A model generated the notes under the pieces. That model was not told where the DNA came from, did no database searches, and saw only the letters and a list, made by a program, of their open reading frames with translations. The translations under genes were made by a program, and so were the position numbers. Below, piece after piece: positions 15,912-22,328 of a stretch of 22,376 nt of DNA. The stretch is taken from the IMG/VR virus record IMGVR_UViG_3300042731_003938, positions 1 through 22,376 of that record, one strand, 5' to 3'. This stretch comes from a virus. Each line of letters opens with the position of its first letter. Position 1 is the first letter of the stretch.

Positions 15912-16586
15912 TTACACTGACGTCATGACTCTTTGTCTTGCCGCCAGAAACTTTTCTTTAGCCGTCTTTCCCTCAGCTATTCCTTTTGCGCCTACCGCGC
16001 CAACACCAGAAGCCCCGCTACCCGGGACGACTGGATTTACCTTTAAATACTCTCTCTCATTGACATACTTTTCGATCAAAGAATCAACACTATCGCCAGC
16101 TTCAGATACAAGCTCACCGGCTGAGTTTTTAACGAAAGTATATTTCAACGTTAAATAATCAACTGCATCGGATAACGCCTGATCCGACTTAACACCAGAG
16201 GAATACAAAGCGTCTCTAACATGAGACTTTGACTGCTCTGTAAGAGTTTCTTTCTTCGCTTGGTTTAACTCATTTTGATAAGATGACAAACTCCCCTGGA
16301 GCTCTTCGACTTTCTTAGTTAAACTCAAAACATCGATTTGGCTAACCTCATCAGCACCTTTAGACTGCTGACCAACAGCAGACATTAACTGGCTTAATGA
16401 TGTTTTCAGCTCCGTCATAGAGCCGGCGTATTCTTCAGATTTTTCCCGATGTCCTTTAGCCTCTCCCTTTAGCTTGCCGGTCTCGCTCTTAATTGCCTCA
16501 ACGATAGCAGCCGGGTCAAAGTTTTTAGGATCGAACTCTTCTTTTCCGACCTCTTCAATTTTTGTTAACGCTTCTCCAAATTCCAT
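15912..16586 (-). CDS. Capsid scaffolding protein
   Basis: A 224-residue highly charged, helical protein with coiled-coil character through about residues 40-120, rich in Lys, Glu, Gln and Ser, located just before the major capsid gene. The C-terminal part has a Gly/Ala-rich linker (VPGSGASGVGAVGAKG) and then a basic helix ending AARQRVMTSV. In scaffolds a basic C-terminal helix contacts the coat protein. It lacks a Ser-His protease signature. A candidate late promoter overlaps the stop of the previous gene, 16 bases before its ATG, and AGGA lies about 7 bases upstream. Start and role are well supported by context. Confidence 0.82.
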   Translation of the reverse strand: MEFGEALTKIEEVGKEEFDPKNFDPAAIVEAIKSETGKLKGEAKGHREKSEEYAGSMTELKTSLSQLMSAVGQQSKGADEVSQIDVLSLTKKVEELQGSLSSYQNELNQAKKETLTEQSKSHVRDALYSSGVKSDQALSDAVDYLTLKYTFVKNSAGELVSEAGDSVDSLIEKYVNEREYLKVNPVVPGSGASGVGAVGAKGIAEGKTAKEKFLAARQRVMTSV

Positions 16587-16602
16587 ATCATTTCCTTTTT
16601 CT

Positions 16603-16613
16603 TATTTAACGTT
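16603..16613 (-). promoter_or_regulatory. Candidate late promoter before scaffold-capsid genes
   Basis: AACGTTAAATA on the minus strand, overlapping the end of the head morphogenesis gene (its final CGT TAA codons form part of the motif) and ending 16 bases before the scaffold ATG. Transcription would start about 7 bases after the motif and give a leader of roughly 10 bases with an AGGA. No -35-like element was seen. Confidence 0.45.
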
Positions 16614-17364
16614 TTTTCTTTTTAACTTTAGTATAAAAGCACCCGCACAAGGTATGCCGCGGCAATGAAGGAGCTTCCTGAATTGATCTATACGTCTTTC
16701 CGGCATAGCCCAGACATTCAGAGCAATGCTTTTCCCTTGCGCCTAGATTATATAGCACTTCGCCAGTCATTGTCTTTAATGATTTTAAATATGTGACACG
16801 AGTCTTCGTTGAAAGGCGTATTGCATTTTCCCGGGCGTTCATATTTATTCCAAGCATTTGACCAAATCGGTTTGTAATGTCTTTAGCTATCGCCTGCATT
16901 AACTCTTCATCCGTGCGCCCTGTTATGCCCATTGACTTTAAATAGTGCCGTCTTTCCTTTGTTAGATGCCCTACAGCTTTGTTATATCTATCATAGTTTT
17001 TGATAACAGTGCCACGGAAAAGCTTTATACTAACATTCCATGTTTTATTTAACTGAGTATCTATTGTAGGCGCGCCCTTTGAGTCATAAGCTTTTTCATC
17101 TTTTATCTCATCCCACGAAACACCATTATCTTTTTCAATCTGCTCAATCAGCCTTGTCCTATAGGCGGCTTTATGACTTTTAAATACCTGTGTAAGCTCT
17201 CTATTAACCTGAGCCTTTGCTCCTCCTCCAAATATCTCTCTGGATGACACCTCTATTATATCATCTAACAAGTCTCCTGAAAAAGCACTCCCAGAACGCT
17301 TTGGAATGGATCCAAGGAGACTTTCGATTTCTTTGTCTATGTCTATTAGATACTCGACAGCCAT
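16606..17364 (-). CDS. Minor head (Mu F-like) head morphogenesis protein
   Basis: A 252-residue protein following the portal gene with a TAATG overlap of stop and start. It is mostly helical and basic. The C-terminus has the zinc-finger-like signature of the Mu F / SPP1 gp7 family: H213-C214-x2-C217, then GK.Y, then H237-x2-C240-x-C242 (REKHCSECLGYAGKTY… HTLCGCFYTKV). Family members lie next to the portal, are minor head proteins, and are needed early in head assembly. Spacing to the GGAGG Shine-Dalgarno is 12 bases, a little long. A poly-Lys/Arg end (KKKKR) contributes to the promoter-like motif at 16603. Confidence 0.85.
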   Translation of the reverse strand: MAVEYLIDIDKEIESLLGSIPKRSGSAFSGDLLDDIIEVSSREIFGGGAKAQVNRELTQVFKSHKAAYRTRLIEQIEKDNGVSWDEIKDEKAYDSKGAPTIDTQLNKTWNVSIKLFRGTVIKNYDRYNKAVGHLTKERRHYLKSMGITGRTDEELMQAIAKDITNRFGQMLGINMNARENAIRLSTKTRVTYLKSLKTMTGEVLYNLGAREKHCSECLGYAGKTYRSIQEAPSLPRHTLCGCFYTKVKKKKR

Positions 17365-18731
17365 TATTCTTCAGAGCCTCCACCTTCTTCCTCTATGTCT
17401 TCTGCTCCTTCAAAGTCATCATCTAATGACCCTATCTGCTCCGTTGAGTTAGCTTCTTCAGCGTCTAAAATATCTTGCTTACGCACAATAGACGCATTAG
17501 GAAAAAAGGAAACCGACATTTTTTTACGAATTTCTTTTTGAGTGAAATCAGATACACCAAGGTCAACAAGGCTGTGAGCGTTTAAAAGTTGGTCAGTTAA
17601 AGTAAGAGATGCAAAATCGTTGGGGTATTCCACGATATAATCATTATCTATTCCGACTTTATCACAAAACGACTGAACAATAGCTTCTTCAATCTCTGAC
17701 ATTTTCAGAGATCTTGTCTTTAGCTGTTCTATCCGCAATATATCAGAGTAAGCCCTGGAAGCCCCTGACGCATCCGCTGAAGTTGATAATACATTTAGGT
17801 TGCATGTCTCAAAGATTTCTTTTTTCTGCGCTTCAATTTCCTCTCTAATAGATGCCATCGTATTAGGCGGAACAATGTAATCTGGCTTTTGCATTGGTTG
17901 GTTAGATAGAGGGGCGCCATTCCAAACATTGTTTTCCGCGAATGTTGCATCTTTTTCTAGCGGTTGGTTACCATTCCACAAAATCGGAAATGTCATTTGG
18001 TCACATTGCAAATTAATCCTTGACTGCAAGTTATAAATCGACCGACACCTATAGGCTATTGTTGCGTAAGATGATGGAGGCAGCTCCCACGGGCTTTCGT
18101 ACCCGCCAAAGCAACATACAAGAGGCTCTGTTAATGGTTTCCCAGGCTCTTCTATTGGCGCGTATCCGTCCAAATCATCAGAGTACAACGCTTTAAAAAA
18201 GAATCCATTATCATAAACCTCGTATTGCGGGACTCCGTTTAAATCACCGCATTGGTAACGCATATAGATCAGTTCATTTTCCGACTTCAACTCATACTCA
18301 TTAATAAACAGAGGAGTCACTTTAACAACATACGGGTAAGCGCGCACTTGAGACATTTCCAAACGAGTTTCTGGCTGCTCTCTCAATGAGTCAACAAAAG
18401 TAATTACAGAGCCGAACATTTCCATTTCGATTGCCATGTTACGCATAAAGTCTGCAAAGCTTGTCCCGTTGCCGTCACAGTCCCTAAGAAACGCATTTAA
18501 CAAATCATTTTGCGAAGAGCGTGATACGCTATTAACTATAGGATAGACGCTACCACCTACAACCATCTGCATGTAATTGGCATAAGAAGAAAGCCTTAAC
18601 CGGATTCTGTATTTTTCTACTTTTTCGTTTGACCCCTGAATTAAGTAAGAGCCATCTTTAAACCCACCGCTCCCGTAGAACGCATCAGAGATAAGCTGTT
18701 GTTCAGCCGTGTCAACAAATATTCTGCCCAT
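17364..18731 (-). CDS. Portal protein
   Basis: A 455-residue protein between terminase and the Mu F-like gene. The N-terminal region (YRIRLRLSSYANYMQMVVGG) and the middle region with SPWELPPSSYATIAYRCRSIYNLQSRIN fit phage portal proteins. The segment SGASRAYSDILRIEQLKTRSLKMSEIEEAIVQSF, around residues 330-365, is of the type seen in the crown-side helices of portals. The acidic, Glu-rich C-terminus (EDIEEEGGGSEE) is also usual. It would form the dodecameric ring at the head vertex through which DNA is packed and released. Preceded by a candidate late promoter at 18763; Shine-Dalgarno weak. No database match was run. Confidence 0.87.
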   Translation of the reverse strand: MGRIFVDTAEQQLISDAFYGSGGFKDGSYLIQGSNEKVEKYRIRLRLSSYANYMQMVVGGSVYPIVNSVSRSSQNDLLNAFLRDCDGNGTSFADFMRNMAIEMEMFGSVITFVDSLREQPETRLEMSQVRAYPYVVKVTPLFINEYELKSENELIYMRYQCGDLNGVPQYEVYDNGFFFKALYSDDLDGYAPIEEPGKPLTEPLVCCFGGYESPWELPPSSYATIAYRCRSIYNLQSRINLQCDQMTFPILWNGNQPLEKDATFAENNVWNGAPLSNQPMQKPDYIVPPNTMASIREEIEAQKKEIFETCNLNVLSTSADASGASRAYSDILRIEQLKTRSLKMSEIEEAIVQSFCDKVGIDNDYIVEYPNDFASLTLTDQLLNAHSLVDLGVSDFTQKEIRKKMSVSFFPNASIVRKQDILDAEEANSTEQIGSLDDDFEGAEDIEEEGGGSEE

Positions 18732-18762
18732 ATATAAACCCGCTTATAAGTGCTTTAACACA

Positions 18763-18773
18763 TATTTAACGTC
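18763..18773 (-). promoter_or_regulatory. Candidate late promoter before portal gene
   Basis: GACGTTAAATA on the minus strand, starting 2 bases after the terminase stop and ending 31 bases before the portal ATG. It has the same core as the copies at 16603, 13115 and 11859. No TTGACA-like element is seen 17 bases upstream. Confidence 0.5.
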
Positions 18774-18775
18774 AT

Positions 18776-19963
18776 TTATATTGAGCCACTCAAACAAAGA
18801 CTTGTTTGCGATCCTTTGGTATAATTAAAGCACATTGATATCGCATCACCCTGGTCATCATGGTCATGAGACATGTCTTCGCGGAATTCGTCAAGCTCTT
18901 CTATTGCTGTTTTATTCCACGGCGCTGAATTAAAATAAACTCTGCCGGAATACATAGCAGTGGCAAGGCCGATGTTTTTAATAGGCTTAGATACTACACT
19001 TTTCCAGGGTATAATAGTATGACCATACAAATCAGGGTCAGCAATAAGGTCATCGTAAACGGCTATCTGAGGCCCTTGAGCGTCAACAATGCAGGGGCAG
19101 TTTATTTCGTTTAGTTTTGCTTTGATTAACTGCTTTATTTGTGGGATCTTAAAACGATGCCTCTCAACATGCAGGACGATAAAATTATTATTGTTATCAA
19201 CCCCACACAAGGCGTATGCCGTGTAGTCACTTTTGTTATGCTCAGTAAACGCTAAATCAAACGCCTGAACAAGGTGAGTAATAACGCCATAGCCATTATA
19301 TTTAATTCGTTCGGTTGGGAAATATTTGTCACCAAAAGAAACTACTAAACCCTCAAGCTCTTGTTTTGCAAAAGGGCTATCAGGGCCGCCGTATTCCTTC
19401 AGGAGCGTCTCATAAAACTTTTCTGAAAGAAAATAATTTTCTGAAAGACTTTGTGTTAATAGTAAGCAGTCATCTTGCTTTGATAACTCATAAACCCAGT
19501 CTTTACCTTTAGGGGATGATGTTATATAAACAGTTCCGTTAGGGTTTGCCGACATACGGCCAATTGCACGCAAGTAACAAGCGTTGTTTTTTAAATAGCT
19601 CCCCTCATCTATCCATACATGCCCGCACTTAAAAGCTCTTATCTCCTCCGGCTTTTCTCCTGACCGCAAGATTACTTTGTTCTTCCCTATCCACACCACT
19701 TTTTTGCTTAGTACGGATCGAACGGGAATATCCATCATCTCACCGCACTCTTCCAGAGTAGACACCACACCATCTTCAAGCATCTTATATGATGGGGCTA
19801 TCGCAAGGACGTCTTCTTTGTCTTGTAATGTATGTTTAAAGGTACGATAAGACCCGACATATGTCTTGCCTGATCTAATGCCAGCGCGAAATATCGTCAC
19901 CCTCTTGTTTGATGTCAAGAAACTTACCTGTTTAGGCAATAGGTCAATATTTCGAACACTCAA
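18776..19963 (-). CDS. Terminase large subunit (packaging ATPase and nuclease)
   Basis: A 395-residue protein with the complete terminase signature. It has an adenine-binding type LLPKQ near residue 8, Walker A at 26-34 (RAGIRSGKT), Walker B at 115-120 (HVWIDE) with the catalytic Glu, and coupling motif TSSPKG at 148-153. The nuclease triad consists of D236 (QAFDLAF), D294 (CIVDAQ) and D373 or D369/D370 (HDDQGDA). It pumps DNA into the prohead through the portal and cuts concatemers. The start is a TTG at 19963, since the first in-frame Met is at residue 61, beyond Walker A. No strong Shine-Dalgarno is visible. An in-frame TAG, the stop of the small subunit, lies one codon upstream. Length is short for the family but both domains are present. 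Confidence 0.93.
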   Translation of the reverse strand: MSVRNIDLLPKQVSFLTSNKRVTIFRAGIRSGKTYVGSYRTFKHTLQDKEDVLAIAPSYKMLEDGVVSTLEECGEMMDIPVRSVLSKKVVWIGKNKVILRSGEKPEEIRAFKCGHVWIDEGSYLKNNACYLRAIGRMSANPNGTVYITSSPKGKDWVYELSKQDDCLLLTQSLSENYFLSEKFYETLLKEYGGPDSPFAKQELEGLVVSFGDKYFPTERIKYNGYGVITHLVQAFDLAFTEHNKSDYTAYALCGVDNNNNFIVLHVERHRFKIPQIKQLIKAKLNEINCPCIVDAQGPQIAVYDDLIADPDLYGHTIIPWKSVVSKPIKNIGLATAMYSGRVYFNSAPWNKTAIEELDEFREDMSHDHDDQGDAISMCFNYTKGSQTSLCLSGSI

Positions 19964-19966
19964 ATA

Positions 19967-20422
19967 CTAGTCTCGCTTATCTTTTACATTGATATTAAAA
20001 GTGACTTCCTGATCTTGCAGCTCTTCGGCTTGTTCTTTCCATCGATTACCGCCGACATGATTCAAATAAAACTTAATTGCGTTAACATCGGGAAGGGCGT
20101 ATCTTTCCGTTATCTCCATTCGGCTGCCATTTTTATCCTTAGTGATCTTTTTCTCTTTATATGTAAAACCTTCTATTCTTTGCTGTAATTTTTTTTCCGC
20201 TACATTTACTCCGTAAGCATCTCGGCCTTTTTGTATAAACTTGGAAAACTCCGGGTAATCTTTTTTCCATTGATAGATGGTTGACTCATTCACTCCGAAC
20301 AAATCAGCTAATTCATTTGTCTGGCCGCCCTTTGATAAAAACACCTCTGCCATCGTGTTAAAACGCTCTTCATACGCCGTGGGCCGGCCTCCTGGATGCT
20401 TTTGTCTTTGTTTTTTAGCCAT
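19967..20422 (-). CDS. Terminase small subunit
   Basis: I chose ATG 20422 (MAKKQRQKHPGGRPTAYEE, 151 residues) over the TTG at 20428. It has an N-terminal basic region, the GGRPT motif common in phage small terminases, and a helix-turn-helix at about 34-54 (QTNELADLFGVNESTIYQWKK). The oligomerisation region that follows contains YGVNVAEKKLQQRI and LPDVNAIKFYLNHVGGNRWKEQ, typical of this family. It recognises the packaging site on phage DNA and passes it to the large subunit. Neither start has a Shine-Dalgarno, but it overlaps the end of an 18-codon ORF (20415-20471), so translation may be coupled. The stop TAG is in the same frame as the large subunit. Confidence 0.88.
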   Translation of the reverse strand: MAKKQRQKHPGGRPTAYEERFNTMAEVFLSKGGQTNELADLFGVNESTIYQWKKDYPEFSKFIQKGRDAYGVNVAEKKLQQRIEGFTYKEKKITKDKNGSRMEITERYALPDVNAIKFYLNHVGGNRWKEQAEELQDQEVTFNINVKDKRD

Positions 20423-20471
20423 TATCAATTTGTGGGTTATCTGGATTAATTCTTAAATCTGCTACTTTCAT
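20415..20471 (-). CDS. 18-codon micro-ORF with ParB-like N-terminal motif
   Basis: ATG 20471 encodes MKVADLRINPDNPQIDNG and ends at TAA 20417-20415, overlapping the terminase small subunit start by 8 bases. It begins 3 bases after the sigma-like gene's stop. LRINPDNP matches the L…NP.NPR strand that opens ParB-like nuclease domains, which in many phages lie beside terminase genes. It may be a decayed ParB start, a coupling leader, or chance. There is no strong Shine-Dalgarno. Confidence 0.35.
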   Translation of the reverse strand: MKVADLRINPDNPQIDNG

Positions 20472-20474
20472 TTT

Positions 20475-20900
20475 TCAACCGAAATTTATTTCAACCTGGA
20501 TGTTTTTTTTTCTTACTCTTGCTGTCTTCCTCATGCCGTCCCACACAGTTTCATTGTGATCTATATAATTTAACGTTGTATCTGGAGTTGCTTTTTCGAC
20601 AATCAGATCAAAATTTTTTTCAACGATTCTTTCGCGACGCTTTTCTTTTCTTATCTCATCAAGTAGCCGGCTTTTTATATTTTGCCTTAAGAATGAGCAA
20701 AAATTTTTCCGGTCAGGGTCATGCTTTGGAATACACTCCCTGACAGAAAAAAAATATTGATCCATAACATCTTGATAATTAAAGCCCTCTTTTATTACTG
20801 GCTTTGTCACATCTATACATAGTTGCACCAGCTCTTCTTCTATTTCGCGGTATTGCTGTATAAGCTCATTCGCTCTTTCGTTTATTCTTTCGTAGCTCAT
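20475..20900 (-). CDS. Sigma-70 region 2-like phage transcription factor
   Basis: A 141-residue protein. Residues 42-91 match sigma regions 2.2-2.4. YQDVMDQYFFSVRECI corresponds to the DL.QEG..GL..A helix, and HDPDRKNFCSFLRQNIKSR to the FDP.RG..FS.YA…I. segment. LLDEIRKEKRRER corresponds to the I.D.IR..R end. There is no region 4 helix-turn-helix: residues 92-141 are short and basic. The C-terminus, IQVEINFG, contains Q135-V-E-I-N-F140, which fits the QLxLxL-type clamp-binding hexapeptide. T4 gp55 likewise is a minimal late sigma with a clamp-binding end. It lies just before the terminase and structural genes. The start has AGGA 8 bases upstream. The sigma-like call is good; role as a late sigma is inference. 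Confidence 0.78.
   Translation of the reverse strand: MSYERINERANELIQQYREIEEELVQLCIDVTKPVIKEGFNYQDVMDQYFFSVRECIPKHDPDRKNFCSFLRQNIKSRLLDEIRKEKRRERIVEKNFDLIVEKATPDTTLNYIDHNETVWDGMRKTARVRKKNIQVEINFG
20565..20577 (-). promoter_or_regulatory. Near-match to late-promoter motif upstream of terminase
   Basis: Within the sigma-like gene the minus strand reads ACAACGTTAAATTATA, an 8/9 match to CGTTAAATA, about 145 bases before the terminase small subunit start. It lies in coding sequence and is weak evidence alone. Confidence 0.2.
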
Positions 20901-21027
20901 CGTTGTCGTCCTGTTGTCGTTGTAACAGTTGTTTATACCACTCTTTATTTTTTATGGCTTGATGTAGGCTTAAATCAGCCCTATCATGCTCCTCCATTTG
21001 ATGCGTTATAATATCTGTTGTTGTCAT
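20866..21027 (-). CDS. Small unidentified phage protein (53 residues)
   Basis: ATG 21027 to TGA 20866 encodes 53 residues beginning MTTTDIITHQMEEHDRADL and ending LRKNKRKSE. It has a good Shine-Dalgarno (GAGG, about 8 bases from ATG), which overlaps the end of the preceding gene, and its own end overlaps the sigma-like gene by 35 bases. Coupled translation with that gene is likely. It is helical and charged with no motif I recognise. Being adjacent to and overlapping the sigma-like gene, it could be a partner or co-factor of it, but nothing in the sequence proves this. Confidence 0.65.
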   Translation of the reverse strand: MTTTDIITHQMEEHDRADLSLHQAIKNKEWYKQLLQRQQDDNDELRKNKRKSE

Positions 21028-21029
21028 TG

Positions 21030-21374
21030 TTATACCTCATTTAATAATGCTTCCGATATTTTTTTTCCAGCTTTAATCCACTCTTCCACATCGATTCCAT
21101 TTAATATAAATCGCTCCCACTCATGCCACATATCGGCGCAATGCAGCCAGCATTCCCGGACAAAGTCGTCTAGCTCTATTAATTCTAAACCACCCGATTC
21201 ATAAATTTTGGGGCATTCATCCAAAACAACTTGCTTATCGAAATACCGGGCCGCTAATGATGGGTCTTTTTTTGGGTCTTCAATATCATCCAATAGTAAT
21301 GCGTCTTCATAGGCCTTAGACTTATGCCTATCTATATACCCCTGGAACCATTCTTTAAACTGTTCGTATGTCAT
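21030..21374 (-). CDS. Unidentified phage protein (114 residues)
   Basis: ATG 21374 has a near-ideal AAGGAG 7 bases upstream, lying inside the preceding gene, which it overlaps by 20 bases. The protein is acidic and helical, with several Trp residues (MTYEQFKEWFQGYIDRHK…, ECWLHCADMWHEWERF). I recognise no domain. It belongs to the run of small genes between the SSB and the sigma-like gene, a region that in phages carries replication-associated and host-takeover proteins. Confidence 0.75.
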   Translation of the reverse strand: MTYEQFKEWFQGYIDRHKSKAYEDALLLDDIEDPKKDPSLAARYFDKQVVLDECPKIYESGGLELIELDDFVRECWLHCADMWHEWERFILNGIDVEEWIKAGKKISEALLNEV

Positions 21375-21678
21375 TGTTATTCTCCTTTATAAACGTGGGT
21401 TTAAAGGTCACATCCGGCACAAGTTCTTTAATTGACACAAACCCACATTCTCTTAAAAAGTCTTGTCCTGCTGGTGATCCGAGCCACTGCATTGCGCTTA
21501 ATACTATTTGTTTCTCCCTGTCGGTTAAATAGTCGTTAGGGGCAAGTTGCTCCCCAAAGACAATAAAATCGCAAAGGTCTCTTGGCTCACGAACACCGAC
21601 AAATTCCTTTTTAAATTTATCGTGTATCTCTTTTTCTTTTGGATTGTCGTCCCATCTGTGTTTGTTAAATCCTTCCAT
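21355..21678 (-). CDS. Unidentified phage protein (107 residues)
   Basis: ATG 21678 with a perfect AGGAGG 7 bases upstream. The central part (NDYLTDREKQIVLSAMQWL) looks like a helical pair and GSPAGQDFLRECGF follows. No catalytic motif is visible. The end overlaps the next gene by 20 bases and carries that gene's Shine-Dalgarno. Function unknown; conserved-looking composition and strong translation signals support it as real. Confidence 0.75.
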   Translation of the reverse strand: MEGFNKHRWDDNPKEKEIHDKFKKEFVGVREPRDLCDFIVFGEQLAPNDYLTDREKQIVLSAMQWLGSPAGQDFLRECGFVSIKELVPDVTFKPTFIKENNNDIRTV

Positions 21679-21759
21679 AATTTTTCCTCCTTTTCAATTT
21701 CTTTATTCGGAGCATTCATATTTCTTTCGCTATTCCTCCTCTACTATTGATATAAATTT

Positions 21760-22116
21760 TTAATAGTTATCAACACCATCAAACTCAAAGCATTCTTCTG
21801 TCATGCAATAGTTATCATCTTCACATATCCACCAATCGCCGGCCCATTCATAAACATTAACTTCTTTTCCAGTATATCGGTCTAAAAACTCCAAGTCCTC
21901 TTCACTTTCATAACTTGCTTTATAAGTGCGTTGAAGGATCTGCTTTACGTTATTTTTTACTCTAGCTCTTTTAACTTTGTCAAGTATATGTCTCAGTTCT
22001 TTTTTAGAAAAACCACGCGTAACACTAAATAAACTTAATAAAAGTGCTTCTGCATTATCTGTCGTTATTTCTTTGTTCTGTAGCCTTTCTGCTATTTCTA
22101 AAATTTGTGCTTTCAT
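21760..22116 (-). CDS. Unidentified phage protein (118 residues)
   Basis: ATG 22116 overlaps the preceding stop (ATGA). AGGAGG lies just upstream, too close for ideal spacing, so coupling probably drives translation. The N-terminal half is helical (MKAQILEIAERLQNKEITTDNAEALL, then a Lys/Arg-rich stretch KRARVKNNVKQ). The C-terminal half is acidic and aromatic (YEWAGDWWICEDDNYCMTEECFEF). It resembles many small phage proteins of unknown role in overall layout only. The 81-base gap after it (21679-21759) holds two strong Shine-Dalgarno-like sequences; one serves the next gene, the other (GAGGAGG, about 21734-21740) has no well-spaced start. Confidence 0.72.
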   Translation of the reverse strand: MKAQILEIAERLQNKEITTDNAEALLLSLFSVTRGFSKKELRHILDKVKRARVKNNVKQILQRTYKASYESEEDLEFLDRYTGKEVNVYEWAGDWWICEDDNYCMTEECFEFDGVDNY

Positions 22117-22298
22117 TCCTCCTCCTTTACTTTTCTACCATGATAAGCCCCCAGCTCATACAGTTTATTGACACACTCTTTGAGTGAGACGCCACACTTT
22201 GTAAGGCTATCTAATTCTTCCAAACATTGGTTTAGTGTAGTTTTCAATTCACCCGTAGACTGTTTATATTCTAATTCAAGTTTATCTAATACGGCCAT
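22113..22298 (-). CDS. Small unidentified phage protein (61 residues)
   Basis: I chose ATG 22298, with GGAGG 5 bases upstream, over the TTG at 22310, which lies on the Shine-Dalgarno itself. The 61-residue protein (MAVLDKLELEYKQSTGEL… YHGRKVKEEE) is a charged helix pair with two Cys residues. It overlaps the next gene by ATGA. No function can be assigned. It follows the SSB gene by about 30 bases and is probably in the same transcript. Confidence 0.7.
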   Translation of the reverse strand: MAVLDKLELEYKQSTGELKTTLNQCLEELDSLTKCGVSLKECVNKLYELGAYHGRKVKEEE

Positions 22299-22328
22299 TT
22301 TTTCCTCCAAATTTTTTTAACAGCCCTC

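Noticed and set aside
16149-16157. Plus-strand CGTTAAATA inside the scaffold gene as an antisense promoter
   Set aside because: It is in coding sequence with no plus-strand gene downstream. I treat it as a chance copy, and it counts slightly against the motif's strand bias.
19967-19969. Amber (TAG) codon reassignment in this phage
   Set aside because: TAG ends the SSB just after its canonical DDGLPF tip, and ends the gp10-like gene one base before the next start, so TAG works as a stop here.
21525-21719. 64-residue minus-strand reading frame starting MNAPNKEIEKEEKLWKD
   Set aside because: Three quarters of it is the shadow of the 107-residue gene at 21355-21678, which has a perfect Shine-Dalgarno. 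Its own upstream GAGGAGG is about 15 bases from the ATG.
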